Positions 47,265-56,838 of a stretch of DNA of 64,000 bases are shown piece after piece. The position numbers were made by a program, and so were the translations under genes. This DNA is from Pseudomonas congelans (GTDB lineage: Bacteria > Pseudomonadota > Gammaproteobacteria > Pseudomonadales > Pseudomonadaceae): positions 248,001 through 312,000 of the forward strand of contig NZ_FNJH01000004.1 in NCBI RefSeq assembly GCF_900103225.1, in the 5' to 3' direction. The notes beneath the pieces were generated by a model. The model saw only the letters and a program-made list of their open reading frames with translations, was not told where the DNA came from and searched no databases. Every line of letters starts with the position of its first letter. Positions within the stretch are counted from its first letter, which is position 1.

Positions 47265-48208
47265 GCGTCGACAAGCCGCCCAGGGAGCATTGGGCCAGTC
47301 ATCAGGAGCGTGGCAGTTTCATGCTCATGAAACTCACCGCCTGGGGCATGCGGGTGCTCGGCCGGCGCCTGCTCAGCCCGGTGCTGTATGGCATCGTCCT
47401 GTATTTCTTTGTCTTCGGCCGACGTGCCCGGCACAGCATCTGGCAATACCAGCAGCACCTGGCGGACTGGAGCGGCAAACCCGAACTGCGGCCCAGCCAG
47501 CGCCGGGTGTTCGGACAGTTCATGGCATTTGCCGATGCCTTGCTCGACAAGCTCGACGTATGGAACGGCAGGCTGGGTATCGATCAGATCGAGATCGTCG
47601 ACAAGGCCCTGCTGCGCCAGAACCTGCGTGGCCAACGCGGACAGATGCTGGTCGGTGCGCACCTGGGCAACCTTGAAGTGTGCCGTGCGCTGGCCGAACT
47701 CGGCGAAAAGGTCACCATGAACGTGCTGGTGCACACCAAGCACGCCGAACGTTTCAATCGCCTGCTCGGCGAAGCCGGCGCGACCCATCTGCGCCTGATT
47801 CAGGTCAGCGAACTGGACCCGGCCATCATGCTGCAATTAAGCCAGCGCCTGGACGAAGGCGAGTGGCTGGCGATTGCCGGTGACCGCGTCGCGCTGCACG
47901 GCGGGCGCAATGTGCGGGTCGACTTTCTCGGCCAGCCGGCCACTTTCCCGCAAGGCCCCTGGCTGCTGGCCGGGCTGCTCAAGTGCCCGGTCAACCTGTT
48001 CTTCTGCCTCAAGGGTGCGAAAGGCTATCGGGTGATTCTCGAACCGTTCGCCGACGCCATCGAGTGGCGGCGCAGCGACCGCGCTCATGTCATCGAGCAG
48101 TGGGCCACGCGTTATGCCGCGCGTCTTGGGCACTATTGCCTGGAAGCGCCGCAGCAGTGGTTCAATTTCTACCCGTTCTGGAAGTCCGATGACAAACCAA
48201 GCGCCTGA
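47261..48208 (+). CDS. LpxL/HtrB-like acyltransferase
   Basis: A 315-residue lysophospholipid acyltransferase of the LpxL/LpxM type: an N-terminal hydrophobic segment near residues 30-50, GAHLGNLEVCRAL (HX4D-like, His in AHLGNLE) and GDRVALHGGRNVRVDFLG. In other clusters this and the glycosyltransferase occur fused or adjacent (ApeJ-type), which supports a joint role in anchoring the pigment to the outer membrane. It overlaps the GT gene as ATGA and the lyase gene by 20 bases. Confidence 0.85.
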   Translation: MSVDKPPREHWASHQERGSFMLMKLTAWGMRVLGRRLLSPVLYGIVLYFFVFGRRARHSIWQYQQHLADWSGKPELRPSQRRVFGQFMAFADALLDKLDVWNGRLGIDQIEIVDKALLRQNLRGQRGQMLVGAHLGNLEVCRALAELGEKVTMNVLVHTKHAERFNRLLGEAGATHLRLIQVSELDPAIMLQLSQRLDEGEWLAIAGDRVALHGGRNVRVDFLGQPATFPQGPWLLAGLLKCPVNLFFCLKGAKGYRVILEPFADAIEWRRSDRAHVIEQWATRYAARLGHYCLEAPQQWFNFYPFWKSDDKPSA

Positions 48209-49736
48209 CCTGATCACCTTCGGCGAGCGTGCGCTACGCATCGAAGACGTGTTGGCACTGGCCAACCGGCAAACGCCGAGCACATTGCAGGGCGACGAAG
48301 AGTTCCGTGCGCGGATTGCCAGGGGCGCGCAGTTTCTGGATTCGCTGCTGGACAGGGAAGGCGTGATCTATGGTGTCACCACCGGCTACGGCGATTCCTG
48401 CGTGGTCGCCGTGCCGCTGGAGCATGTCGAAGCGCTGCCGCGTCATCTCTACACCTTCCACGGCTGCGGACTGGGCAAACTGCTCGATGAGCAGGCTACC
48501 CGCGCAGTGCTGACGGCGCGTTTGCAGTCACTGTGTCAGGGTGTTTCCGGTGTGCGTGTCGAACTGATCGAGCGTTTGCAGGCGTTCATCGAGCAGGACG
48601 TGCTGCCACTGATCCCCGAAGAAGGCTCGGTGGGTGCCAGCGGCGATCTGACGCCGCTTTCCTATGTGGCCGCGACCCTGTCGGGCGAGCGAGAAGTCAT
48701 GTTTCGCGGTGAACGCCGCCGGGCCATCGATGTGCATCAGCAATTGGGCTGGACACCGCTGGTGCTGCGCCCCAAGGAAGCTCTGGCACTGATGAACGGC
48801 ACCGCCGTCATGACCGGTATCGCCTGCCTGGCTTTCGGCCGGGCCGATTACCTGCTGCAACTGGCAACACGAATCACGGCCATGAACGTGGTAGCACTGC
48901 AAGGCAACCCAGAGCATTTCGACGAACGCCTGTTCGCCACCAAGCCGCATCCGGGCCAGATGCAGGTGGCGGCGTGGTTGCGCCAGGATTTGGCCATCGA
49001 TGCACCGACGGCCCCCCTGCACCGTTTGCAGGACCGCTATTCACTGCGTTGCGCGCCACATGTTCTGGGCGTGCTGGCCGACAGCCTGAACTGGCTGCGG
49101 TCATTCATCGAGATCGAGTTAAACAGCGCCAACGACAACCCGATCATCGATGCCGAGGCCGAGCGCGTGCTGCACGGCGGGCATTTCTACGGCGGGCACA
49201 TCGCCTTTGCCATGGACAGTCTGAAAACCCTGGTGGCCAATGTGGCAGACCTGCTCGACCGGCAACTGGCGCTGTTGGTGGACGAGCGTTATAACCATGG
49301 TTTGCCGAGTAATCTGTCAGGGGCCAGTGCCGAGCGGTCGATGCTCAATCATGGTTTCAAGGCGGTGCAGATCGGCGCCAGCGCGTGGACGGCCGAAGCC
49401 CTGAAAAACACCATGCCGGCCAGTGTCTTCTCGCGTTCCACCGAATGCCACAATCAGGACAAGGTCAGCATGGGCACGATCGCCGCGCGTGACGCCATCC
49501 GGGTACTGGAGCTGACCGAGCAGGTTGCCGCCGCCACGCTGATCGCCGCCAATCAGGGTGTCTGGCTGCGCAGTAGGGCAGCCGATGCGCGCCCGCTGCC
49601 ACCGGCACTGGCGGCCATGCATCATCAGTTGGGTGAAGACTTCGCCCCTGTCATCGAAGACCGGGCACTGGAGAGCGAACTGCGCCTGTGCCTGAAACAT
49701 ATTGCCAACCGCCACTGGAGGTTGCATGCGCAGTAA
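48189..49736 (+). CDS. MIO-type aromatic amino acid ammonia lyase
   Basis: A 515-residue histidine/tyrosine ammonia lyase family enzyme. Ala150-Ser151-Gly152 in GSVGASGDL form the MIO cofactor autocatalytically; Tyr61 in YGVTTGYG is the catalytic base. The substrate-selectivity pair is Phe90-His91, not the Ser-His of histidine lyases or His-Leu of tyrosine lyases. In an aryl polyene cluster the product is expected to be a cinnamic-type acid serving the aromatic starter. It is not in a hut operon, so the histidine-catabolism reading is unlikely. Confidence 0.85.
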   Translation: MTNQAPDLITFGERALRIEDVLALANRQTPSTLQGDEEFRARIARGAQFLDSLLDREGVIYGVTTGYGDSCVVAVPLEHVEALPRHLYTFHGCGLGKLLDEQATRAVLTARLQSLCQGVSGVRVELIERLQAFIEQDVLPLIPEEGSVGASGDLTPLSYVAATLSGEREVMFRGERRRAIDVHQQLGWTPLVLRPKEALALMNGTAVMTGIACLAFGRADYLLQLATRITAMNVVALQGNPEHFDERLFATKPHPGQMQVAAWLRQDLAIDAPTAPLHRLQDRYSLRCAPHVLGVLADSLNWLRSFIEIELNSANDNPIIDAEAERVLHGGHFYGGHIAFAMDSLKTLVANVADLLDRQLALLVDERYNHGLPSNLSGASAERSMLNHGFKAVQIGASAWTAEALKNTMPASVFSRSTECHNQDKVSMGTIAARDAIRVLELTEQVAAATLIAANQGVWLRSRAADARPLPPALAAMHHQLGEDFAPVIEDRALESELRLCLKHIANRHWRLHAQ

Positions 49737-50175
49737 GGGTTTTCTGCACATCGACACTGAAATCGTCGTGCCGTTTTTCGACGTCGACATGATGAGCATC
49801 GTCTGGCACGGGCACTACGTGAAGTACCTCGAAGTGGCACGTTGCGCACTGCTCGATCACATCGGTCATAACTATATGCAGATGCTCGAATCCGGTTATG
49901 GTTGGCCGGTGATCGATCTGCAATTGCGCTATGTGCGCAGTGCCGTGTTCGGTCAGACACTGAACGTGCGCGCCAGTCTGGTGGAGTGGGAGAACCGTCT
50001 GAAGATCAATTACCTGATCACCGACGCACACACCGGTGAGCGCATGACCCGCGCCAGCACCGTGCAGGTCGCAGTCGACAGCCAGAGCCGGGAAATGCAA
50101 CTGGCATCGCCGCAGGTGTTCATCGATGCCGTCAAAAATGCCCTTGCGAACACACCAGAGAGCACTTCGCCATGA
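49726..50175 (+). CDS. Hotdog thioesterase (4-hydroxybenzoyl-CoA type)
   Basis: A 149-residue thioesterase. PFFDVDMMSIVWHGHYVKYLEVAR is the 4HBT signature with the catalytic Asp near residue 19-21. It may release wrong or stalled chains or free the starter, as proposed for ApeK-type enzymes. It overlaps the lyase gene by 11 bases and its stop overlaps the next ATG. Confidence 0.87.
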   Translation: MRSKGFLHIDTEIVVPFFDVDMMSIVWHGHYVKYLEVARCALLDHIGHNYMQMLESGYGWPVIDLQLRYVRSAVFGQTLNVRASLVEWENRLKINYLITDAHTGERMTRASTVQVAVDSQSREMQLASPQVFIDAVKNALANTPESTSP

Positions 50176-50786
50176 ACCGCCCGCTTCGTACCTTGATTCT
50201 GCTGGGGCTGCTGTGCCTTTCGTCCCTGGCGCAGGCTTTCGACCTGCAACAACTGAGCGACCAGCTCGCCAAACCTGCGGTGGTACAGGGTCGTTTCGTT
50301 CAGGAAAAACACCTGCGCGCCCTGCCGCAACCGCTGCTCAGCAAGGGCCGCTTCGTGCTCGCCAGGGATTTCGGGCTGCTCTGGCTGCTGGAAACACCGC
50401 TCAAGCAGGATTACCGCATCAATGCCGAGGGTATTGCCCGTCGTGAAACCGATGGCAATGTCAGTACCTGGAAGCCGGTGCCGAACAAGAACGCCGGCGC
50501 CGAGCAGAACCGTCTGTTCCTGGCGGTATTGCAAGGCGACAGCAGCGGCCTGCAACGGGACTTCGACTTGCAGCTCAAGGGCGAGGCGAATGCCTGGCAC
50601 CTCACCCTCACGCCACGCTCGATGCTTTTGCAACAAGTGTTCAAGCAGATCAACATCGACGGCGGCGAACTGGTGCAGCGTATCGAGCTGCTGGAGACCC
50701 AGGGCGACAGCACCGTCCTGAAAATGATCGACAGCAGCAGTGCCCCGATTCTGACCGATGCGCAGCGTAATGACTTCAAGGACTGA
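50172..50786 (+). CDS. LolA-like outer-membrane carrier protein
   Basis: A 204-residue exported protein: signal peptide to residue 22 (LCLSSLAQA), then a LolA-type fold with VQGRFVQEKHLRALPQPLLSKGRF. LolA ferries lipoproteins across the periplasm. This version sits beside the MMPL exporter and the DUF3261 lipoprotein, suggesting a dedicated route to the outer membrane for the polyene lipid. It overlaps the following exporter gene by 17 bases. Confidence 0.83.
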   Translation: MNRPLRTLILLGLLCLSSLAQAFDLQQLSDQLAKPAVVQGRFVQEKHLRALPQPLLSKGRFVLARDFGLLWLLETPLKQDYRINAEGIARRETDGNVSTWKPVPNKNAGAEQNRLFLAVLQGDSSGLQRDFDLQLKGEANAWHLTLTPRSMLLQQVFKQINIDGGELVQRIELLETQGDSTVLKMIDSSSAPILTDAQRNDFKD

Positions 50787-53133
50787 GCGGCTGTTGCCGC
50801 GACTGTTCCTGCTGATTCTGGCAGGCGTGCTGGCGCTCGCGGGCTGGCAGTGGCACGACCGCTCGCCGCTGTCGGCCAATCTGATGGAGCTGGTGCCGGG
50901 CACCGATAACGACGAACTGGTCGTCAGCGCCGAAAAGCGCATGCAGGAACCGCTCAACCGCGAAATGCTGGTGCTGGTGGGCCACAGCGATCGGCAGAAG
51001 GCCGTCGAACTGGCACGCAATCTGGCTGAACAATGGCAGTCGACCGGCCTGTTCGAGAAGGTCCAGTGGTCATTGCAGGCCGACCTGCCCGCGTTGCGCA
51101 CCCAGTTGCTGCAAGGGCGCATCGCCATGTTGCCGACAGCGGACCGCACACTGCTGATCGACGACCCGAAAACCTTCATCGAGCAGCGCGTACAGACGCT
51201 GTTCGACCCGTTTGCCGGGTTCAGCCTGGTGCCTGGCCAGGATGACTGGCTGGGGCTGACCGGACGTATCCAGAACGGCCTGCCGAAACAGGGCTCGGTC
51301 GAAGCGGACCTGGCCAGTGGTGCGCTGGTGGCCACCGCCGAGGGTAAAAGCTGGGTACTGCTGCGTTCGCGAACCCGAACCGATGCGTTCGACATGCACC
51401 TGCCCGGCCAGGTTGCGGACCTGCTGGCGAAAGCGCGGGTGCAGGCCAGTCAGGCGGGGGGGCAATTGCTCGCGGCCAGCGGGCTGCTTTACGCTGCCGA
51501 CGGGCAGAAGCAGGCCAGCCGGGAAATCACCTGGGTCGGCGGTGGCGCAACGGTCGGTATCCTGTTGTTGCTGTTGCTGGCCTTCCGGCGCTGGAGCGTG
51601 TTGCTGGCCTTCGTGCCGGTGGTGGTCGGCATGCTCTTCGGCGCGGTGGCCTGCGTCGCGATATTCGGCAGCATGCACGTCATGACGCTGGTGCTGGGCT
51701 CGAGCCTGATCGGGGTGGCGGTGGATTACCCGCTGCATTACCTGTCCAAGAGCTGGAGCCTCAAGCCCTGGCGCAGTTGGCCCGCCTTGCGCCTGACCCT
51801 GCCGGGCCTGAGCCTGAGCCTGATCACCAGTTGCATCGGCTACCTGGCGCTGGCCTGGACGCCGTTCCCGGCACTCACGCAAATTGCAGTGTTCTCGGCG
51901 GCCGGCCTGATCGGCGCTTATCTGACCGCGGTGTGCCTGTTGCCCGCGCTGCTCGCCAACGTCGAGATCAGCCCTGCACAGTGGCCACTGAAACTGGCGC
52001 AATTGATGCTCGACTGCCGCGCCGCCTTGCTGCTGCGCGTCAGCACACCGATTCTGCTGGTGCTGCTGTTGACATTCTGTGGCGGCGGGCTCTGGCACCT
52101 GACCACCAAGAACGATATTCGCCAATGGGTGGCAGCGCCTCAGGCGTTGACCGATGAAGCCCAGGCCATCGCACGAATCACCGGCTATCAGCCCACCAGC
52201 CAGTTTTTTCTGGTGCGGGGCAAGGACCAACAGCAATTGCTGGATCGGCAGTCCGAATTGACCCAACGGCTCGACCAACTGGTCAGCATGGACAAGCTGC
52301 AAGGCTACATGGCGCTCAACCAGTTGCTTGATTCGCCGGCCGAACAACAGAGCACCCGCGACGCTCTGGGCAAATTGCCGCAATACTGGGCGCCGCTGGT
52401 AGAGCTTGGCGTTCCGGCCAGCGCCTTGAAGGCTGAGCTGGCCCAACTGCAGGCACTGCCGACGCAAGATATCGATCATGCGCTTCAAGGCCCACTGAGC
52501 GAGCCGTGGCGCACGCTCTGGCTGGGGCCGGCGCGCAATGACAACGGCGAACAGGGTGTTGCCAGCATCGTCAGCCTGCGTGGCATGAACAGCATGGCGT
52601 TGCTGCGTGTGCAGGCCATCGGCCTGGAGGGTGTGCAACTGGTCGACCGCCTGGGTGAGCTCAACGAGGTGTTTGCCCACACGCAGATCAGCGCAGCGGA
52701 ATTGAAGCTGGCGTCGTGCGTACTGATTGTCCTGCTACTGATCGCGCCGTTTGGCTTTGGTGGTGCGTTGCGCATCGTCGCCCTGCCCCTGCTGGCGGCC
52801 CTGTGCAGCCTCGCCAGCCTGGGCTGGCTCGGTCAGCCGCTGACTCTGTTCAGCCTGTTCGGCCTGTTGCTGGTCACGGCGATCAGCGTCGATTACGCCA
52901 TCCTGATGCGCGAGCAGATAGGCGGCGCGGCCGTCAGCCTGCTGGGCACGCTGCTGGCAGCGGTTACCACCTGGCTGTCGTTCGGGCTGCTGGCCGTTTC
53001 CAGCACCCCGGCGATCAGCAACTTCGGTCTGTCGGTCAGTCTGGGGCTGGCGTTCAGCTTCCTGCTGGCGCCCTGGGCCAGCCCGCGTAAAGCGTCTCAT
53101 CCGCCAGCCAATGCTGAAGGGCCACACGCATGA
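50770..53133 (+). CDS. MMPL/RND-type exporter
   Basis: A 787-residue inner-membrane protein with two homologous halves, each with one helix, a large periplasmic loop and a five-helix bundle, like the hydrophobe-exporter arm of the RND superfamily. The GVAVDYPLHYLS segment and the equivalent ISVDYAILM in the second half carry the acidic proton-relay residues. It should move the polyene lipid to the periplasm. The ATG at 50758 is four codons upstream and equally possible; neither has a clear Shine-Dalgarno. Confidence 0.83.
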   Translation: MTSRTERLLPRLFLLILAGVLALAGWQWHDRSPLSANLMELVPGTDNDELVVSAEKRMQEPLNREMLVLVGHSDRQKAVELARNLAEQWQSTGLFEKVQWSLQADLPALRTQLLQGRIAMLPTADRTLLIDDPKTFIEQRVQTLFDPFAGFSLVPGQDDWLGLTGRIQNGLPKQGSVEADLASGALVATAEGKSWVLLRSRTRTDAFDMHLPGQVADLLAKARVQASQAGGQLLAASGLLYAADGQKQASREITWVGGGATVGILLLLLLAFRRWSVLLAFVPVVVGMLFGAVACVAIFGSMHVMTLVLGSSLIGVAVDYPLHYLSKSWSLKPWRSWPALRLTLPGLSLSLITSCIGYLALAWTPFPALTQIAVFSAAGLIGAYLTAVCLLPALLANVEISPAQWPLKLAQLMLDCRAALLLRVSTPILLVLLLTFCGGGLWHLTTKNDIRQWVAAPQALTDEAQAIARITGYQPTSQFFLVRGKDQQQLLDRQSELTQRLDQLVSMDKLQGYMALNQLLDSPAEQQSTRDALGKLPQYWAPLVELGVPASALKAELAQLQALPTQDIDHALQGPLSEPWRTLWLGPARNDNGEQGVASIVSLRGMNSMALLRVQAIGLEGVQLVDRLGELNEVFAHTQISAAELKLASCVLIVLLLIAPFGFGGALRIVALPLLAALCSLASLGWLGQPLTLFSLFGLLLVTAISVDYAILMREQIGGAAVSLLGTLLAAVTTWLSFGLLAVSSTPAISNFGLSVSLGLAFSFLLAPWASPRKASHPPANAEGPHA

Positions 53134-53201
53134 GTCTTGCAGCGTTGTCATCACTCCCTGCCACCGCCCAACCGGAAAGGAATACCTGTGCCCATCACTG
53201 A
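53130..53201 (+). CDS. Possible 23-residue coupling peptide
   Basis: An ATG overlaps the exporter stop as ATGA, has AAGG eight bases before it, and opens 23 codons ending 14 bases inside the FAD gene. It may only carry ribosomes to the GTG at 53188. Coding status is uncertain. Confidence 0.25.
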   Translation: MSLAALSSLPATAQPERNTCAHH

Positions 53202-54435
53202 TAGGGAAATTCGTCAGGTCGTCGTCATCGGTGCCGGCCCGGCCGGTTCAATAGCGGCTGCCCTGCTCAAACGCCAGGGCCATGACGTGCTGATCATCGA
53301 GCGCCAGCTGTTTCCGCGCTTCTCCATTGGTGAGAGCCTGCTGTGCCATTGTCTGGACTTCGTCGAAGAGGCCGGGATGCTGGAGGCCGTGCAGGCCGCC
53401 GGTTTCCAGCCCAAGAATGGCGCAGCGTTCGCGCGGGGCGAGCGATACAGCGATTTCGACTTCGGCGATACCTTCAGCAACGGCAAGCCGACGACCTTTC
53501 AGGTGCAGCGCAGCGAGTTCGATAAACTGCTCGCCGATCAGGCCGCGCTGCAAGGCGTGGACATCCGCTACCGGGAAGAAATCGTCAGCGCCGACTTCGA
53601 TGGCCCGCAGCCGGTTTTATGTGTAAAGCGCGAGGACGGCAGCGAATACAGCGTGCAGGCGGCCTTCGTACTCGACGCCAGCGGCTATGGCCGTGTGCTG
53701 CCGCGCTTGCTGGACCTGGAAGCGCCGTCGGGTTTTCCAGTGCGCCAGGCAGTGTTTACCCATATCGAAGACCGCATCGAAAGCCCGCCCTTCGACCGCC
53801 GCAAGATTCTCGTCAGCATCCATCCGCAGCACAGCGATGTGTGGTTCTGGTCGATCCCGTTCAGCGAAGGCCGCTGTTCGATAGGCGTGGTGGCCTCGGC
53901 TGAACGCTTCAAGGGCAAGCCCGAGGATCTGGATACCTGCCTGCGCGCCTTCATCGATGAAACGCCGCAACTGGCCAGCGTGCTGAAAAACGCGGTCTGG
54001 GATACGCCGGCGAGGACCATCGGCGGCTACTCGGCCAACGTCAAGACCCTGCACGGCAAAGGCTTTGCGCTGCTGGGCAATGCGGCAGAATTCCTCGACC
54101 CGGTGTTTTCTTCGGGCGTGACCATCGCCATGCGTTCGGCGAGCATGGCGGCTGGCGTGCTGAGCCGGCAGTTGCAGGGCGAAAACGTGGACTGGGAAAG
54201 CGAGTTCGCTGTGCCGTTGAAACGTGGCGTCGACACCTTCAGGGCCTATGTCGAAGGCTGGTACGACGGTACGTTCCAGAGCGTGATTTTCTACCCCGGC
54301 AGCGCTCCGGATATCCGCCGGATGATCAGCTCGATTCTGGCCGGTTATGCCTGGGACGAACGCAATCCGTTTGTCAGCGAGCCCAAGCGCCGCCTGCGCA
54401 CGCTTTCGGAAATCTGCGCGGACAGTGGCTCATGA
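53188..54435 (+). CDS. FAD-dependent oxidoreductase (tryptophan-halogenase-like)
   Basis: A 415-residue NAD(P)/FAD-dependent monooxygenase-type protein. GAGPAG (residues 15-20) is the FAD fold; the block RFSIGESLLCHC is the usual flavin-interaction motif, and GNAAEFLDPVFSSGV lies near the end. Halogenases have WxWxIP; here the equivalent is VWFWSIPF, so that motif is present, yet related genes in polyene and pigment clusters act as plain hydroxylases or reductases. The GTG start has AAAGGA seven bases upstream. Role in the pathway is inferred. Confidence 0.8.
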   Translation: MPITDREIRQVVVIGAGPAGSIAAALLKRQGHDVLIIERQLFPRFSIGESLLCHCLDFVEEAGMLEAVQAAGFQPKNGAAFARGERYSDFDFGDTFSNGKPTTFQVQRSEFDKLLADQAALQGVDIRYREEIVSADFDGPQPVLCVKREDGSEYSVQAAFVLDASGYGRVLPRLLDLEAPSGFPVRQAVFTHIEDRIESPPFDRRKILVSIHPQHSDVWFWSIPFSEGRCSIGVVASAERFKGKPEDLDTCLRAFIDETPQLASVLKNAVWDTPARTIGGYSANVKTLHGKGFALLGNAAEFLDPVFSSGVTIAMRSASMAAGVLSRQLQGENVDWESEFAVPLKRGVDTFRAYVEGWYDGTFQSVIFYPGSAPDIRRMISSILAGYAWDERNPFVSEPKRRLRTLSEICADSGS

Positions 54436-55166
54436 ATCGACCGTTCCTGAGTGACAGTTATGTCGAGGAAACCCGCTTCGGCCTGTGGTTTCTGCGCAGC
54501 AACATCTGGCAGTACCGCGTGCTGCGCGTGGCGATAGATGATTTGCGCAGCCTGTTCGCCAGCCCGCCGCCGGTTGCGCCGGTGGTGCTCGACGCCGGTT
54601 GCGGTCAGGGCCGCTCGTTCCAGCACCTGAACAAGGTTTTTCAGCCGTCCAGGCTCATCGGCGTCGACGCCGACCCGCACAGCCTCGACATGAGTGGCGA
54701 AGAGGCGCGGGCCAGAGGCATAGACGTCGAACTGCTCGGCAGCGACTGCGCAGCCCTGCCAGTACCCGACGCCAGCGTCGATTTGCTGTTCTGCCATCAG
54801 ACTTTCCACCATCTGGTCGAGCAGGAACAAGCGCTGGCCGAGTTTTATCGTGTGCTCAAACCGGGCGGCTACCTGCTGTTTGCCGAGTCGACCGAGGCGT
54901 ACATCGACACCTGGGTGATTCGCTGGCTGTTCCGCCACCCGATGCACGTTCAGAAAAGTGCGGCGCAGTACCTGCAGATGATCCGCGACCAGGGTTTCGA
55001 GTTCGATGCACAGAATGTTTCGTATCCGTACCTGTGGTGGAGCCGCGCCAGGGACTTCGGCCTGCTCGAAGCCTTGAAACTGCAAAAACCCAGGCCGTTC
55101 GGCCAACGGGAGGAAACGCTGGTCAATGTCGTGGCCCGCAAACCCTTGGAAGTTGGAGCATCATGA
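54432..55166 (+). CDS. SAM-dependent methyltransferase
   Basis: A 244-residue class I methyltransferase with motif I VVLDAGCGQGRSF near residue 52 and VDLLFCHQTFHHLVEQE as motif IV-like. Aryl polyenes often have O-methylated or ring-methylated head groups, and this enzyme is the candidate. Coupled by ATGA overlaps to the genes on both sides. Confidence 0.86.
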   Translation: MNRPFLSDSYVEETRFGLWFLRSNIWQYRVLRVAIDDLRSLFASPPPVAPVVLDAGCGQGRSFQHLNKVFQPSRLIGVDADPHSLDMSGEEARARGIDVELLGSDCAALPVPDASVDLLFCHQTFHHLVEQEQALAEFYRVLKPGGYLLFAESTEAYIDTWVIRWLFRHPMHVQKSAAQYLQMIRDQGFEFDAQNVSYPYLWWSRARDFGLLEALKLQKPRPFGQREETLVNVVARKPLEVGAS

Positions 55167-55645
55167 TTCGCGTACTGTTTTTAGCCTTCCTGCTGCTCGG
55201 CGGCTGTGCGGCACAAGCCCCGCTGCCGACCAGCGCACCGACCATGCAATTGCCGATGCAACTGCACATCGAACGCCGACAGACCGATCAGCGTCAGGAC
55301 TGGTTGCTGATCATCCAGCGTGAGAACGGCGGATTGCGCTGGTCGATGATGGACCCGCTGGGCATTCCCCAGGCGCGCCAGTTGCTGATCAACGGAAAAT
55401 GGCAGGCCGATGGTTTGCTGCCGCCCAATCCGGAGGCCCGCGAGCTGTTCGCTGCGCTGATGTTCGCCATGACCCCGGACCTGGAGATGCATGGCCGCTA
55501 CCCGACGGCTTACCGCCAGGGCATGCAGCGTCGTCTGGATGATCGCTGGCTGGTCGAATATCAGTCGGCCAATGCGTTCACTATCCGCCTCAAGGACGGG
55601 CTGAGCTACAAGGTCACACCGCTGAACAACGAGAGCCTGCCATGA
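55163..55645 (+). CDS. DUF3261 lipoprotein (ApeN-type)
   Basis: A 160-residue probable outer-membrane lipoprotein: signal peptide MIRVLFLAFLLLGGC with the lipobox LGGC (Cys15). DUF3261 members are characteristic of aryl polyene and flexirubin clusters and are thought to receive the product at the outer membrane. The long open frame upstream in this phase belongs to overlap with the methyltransferase. ATGA overlaps on both sides. Confidence 0.85.
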   Translation: MIRVLFLAFLLLGGCAAQAPLPTSAPTMQLPMQLHIERRQTDQRQDWLLIIQRENGGLRWSMMDPLGIPQARQLLINGKWQADGLLPPNPEARELFAALMFAMTPDLEMHGRYPTAYRQGMQRRLDDRWLVEYQSANAFTIRLKDGLSYKVTPLNNESLP

Positions 55646-56838
55646 CTGCCTATCTCAATGCACTGGGCCTGATCTGCGCGCTGGGCGACAGCCGTGAAGA
55701 GGTGTCGCGCAGGCTGTTCGCCGGCGACAGCTCGGGCATGGTGTTCGAAAGCGGCTGGGTGCGGGAACGTGCATTGCCGGTCGGCGCGGTCAAATCCGCA
55801 CTGCCGCCCATTCCACCTGCCGTGCATTTGCATCGCAGCCGCAATAACCAGTTGCTGCTGGCCGCCGCTCTGCAGATCGAGGCTGACATCAGCCGAGCCA
55901 TCGCGCGCTTCGGCGCCGGGCGGATTGGTGTGATCATCGGCACCAGCACCTCGGGTATCGATGAAGCGAGCGAGAGCATGGCCGTCTGGCTGCGTGACCG
56001 GATATTCCCCGACGATTACGATTATCGGCAACAGGAACTGGGCGCACCGGCGAATTTTCTCGCCGCCTGGCTGCAATTGAGCGGCCCGGCCTACGTCATA
56101 TCGACAGCCTGCACCTCCAGCTCGCGGGCGTTGCTCAGTGCGCGACGGGCGCTGGACATGGGCCTGTGCGATGCCGTGCTGTGCGGCGGCGTCGACAGCC
56201 TGTGCAGGCTGACGCTGCAGGGGTTCTCGGCACTCGAGGCCATGTCGCCGCAGCTCTGCAACCCGTTCTCCAGCAACCGCAACGGGATCAATATCGGCGA
56301 GGCGGCCGCACTGTTCCTTATGACTCGCGAAGCCGACAGCAGGCACTCGATTGCCCTGCTGGGCGCAGGTGCCAGCTGCGATGCTCACCATATCTCGGCC
56401 CCCGAACCCACCGGGCGTGGTGCACGCGATGCGATGTTGCAAGCGTTGCGCAACGCCCGACTCGAGGCGGAGCAGATCGGTTATCTGAACCTGCATGGCA
56501 CCGCCACGCAGCACAACGATGCGATGGAGAGCCTGGCCGTGCAGGGCGTATTTCCGAACGGCGTGCCCTGCTCTTCGACAAAGCCACTCAGCGGCCACAC
56601 CCTGGGAGCGGCCGGCGCGCTGGAAGCGGCGTTTTGCTGGCTGAGCCTGGCCCCGGAGAATACCGAGCAGGCCCTGCCCCCGCACCTGTGGGACGGCGAG
56701 GCCGATCCGCTCCTGCCTGCGCTGCAGTGGACACACCCAGGCTCGCGCCTGACACCTGATAACGCTCGTTACATGATGAGCAATTCGTTTGCCTTCGGTG
56801 GCAACAACATCAGCCTGATTATCGGAGATGCCCCATGA
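55642..56838 (+). CDS. apeO: Beta-ketoacyl-ACP synthase (ApeO-type)
   Basis: A 398-residue ketosynthase of the FabF fold with Cys157 in STACTSSSRAL, His in HGTATQHND and His in GHTLGAAGALE. It should pair with the chain-length factor at 42296 to extend the polyene by two-carbon units. The order ketosynthase, dehydratase, ketoreductase, ketosynthase at the 3' end matches apeOPQR. Confidence 0.88.
   Translation: MTAYLNALGLICALGDSREEVSRRLFAGDSSGMVFESGWVRERALPVGAVKSALPPIPPAVHLHRSRNNQLLLAAALQIEADISRAIARFGAGRIGVIIGTSTSGIDEASESMAVWLRDRIFPDDYDYRQQELGAPANFLAAWLQLSGPAYVISTACTSSSRALLSARRALDMGLCDAVLCGGVDSLCRLTLQGFSALEAMSPQLCNPFSSNRNGINIGEAAALFLMTREADSRHSIALLGAGASCDAHHISAPEPTGRGARDAMLQALRNARLEAEQIGYLNLHGTATQHNDAMESLAVQGVFPNGVPCSSTKPLSGHTLGAAGALEAAFCWLSLAPENTEQALPPHLWDGEADPLLPALQWTHPGSRLTPDNARYMMSNSFAFGGNNISLIIGDAP

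Noticed and set aside
51070..52680. 536-codon minus-strand frame over the MMPL exporter
   Set aside because: Same reason: a Gln/Arg-rich shadow of a membrane-protein gene.
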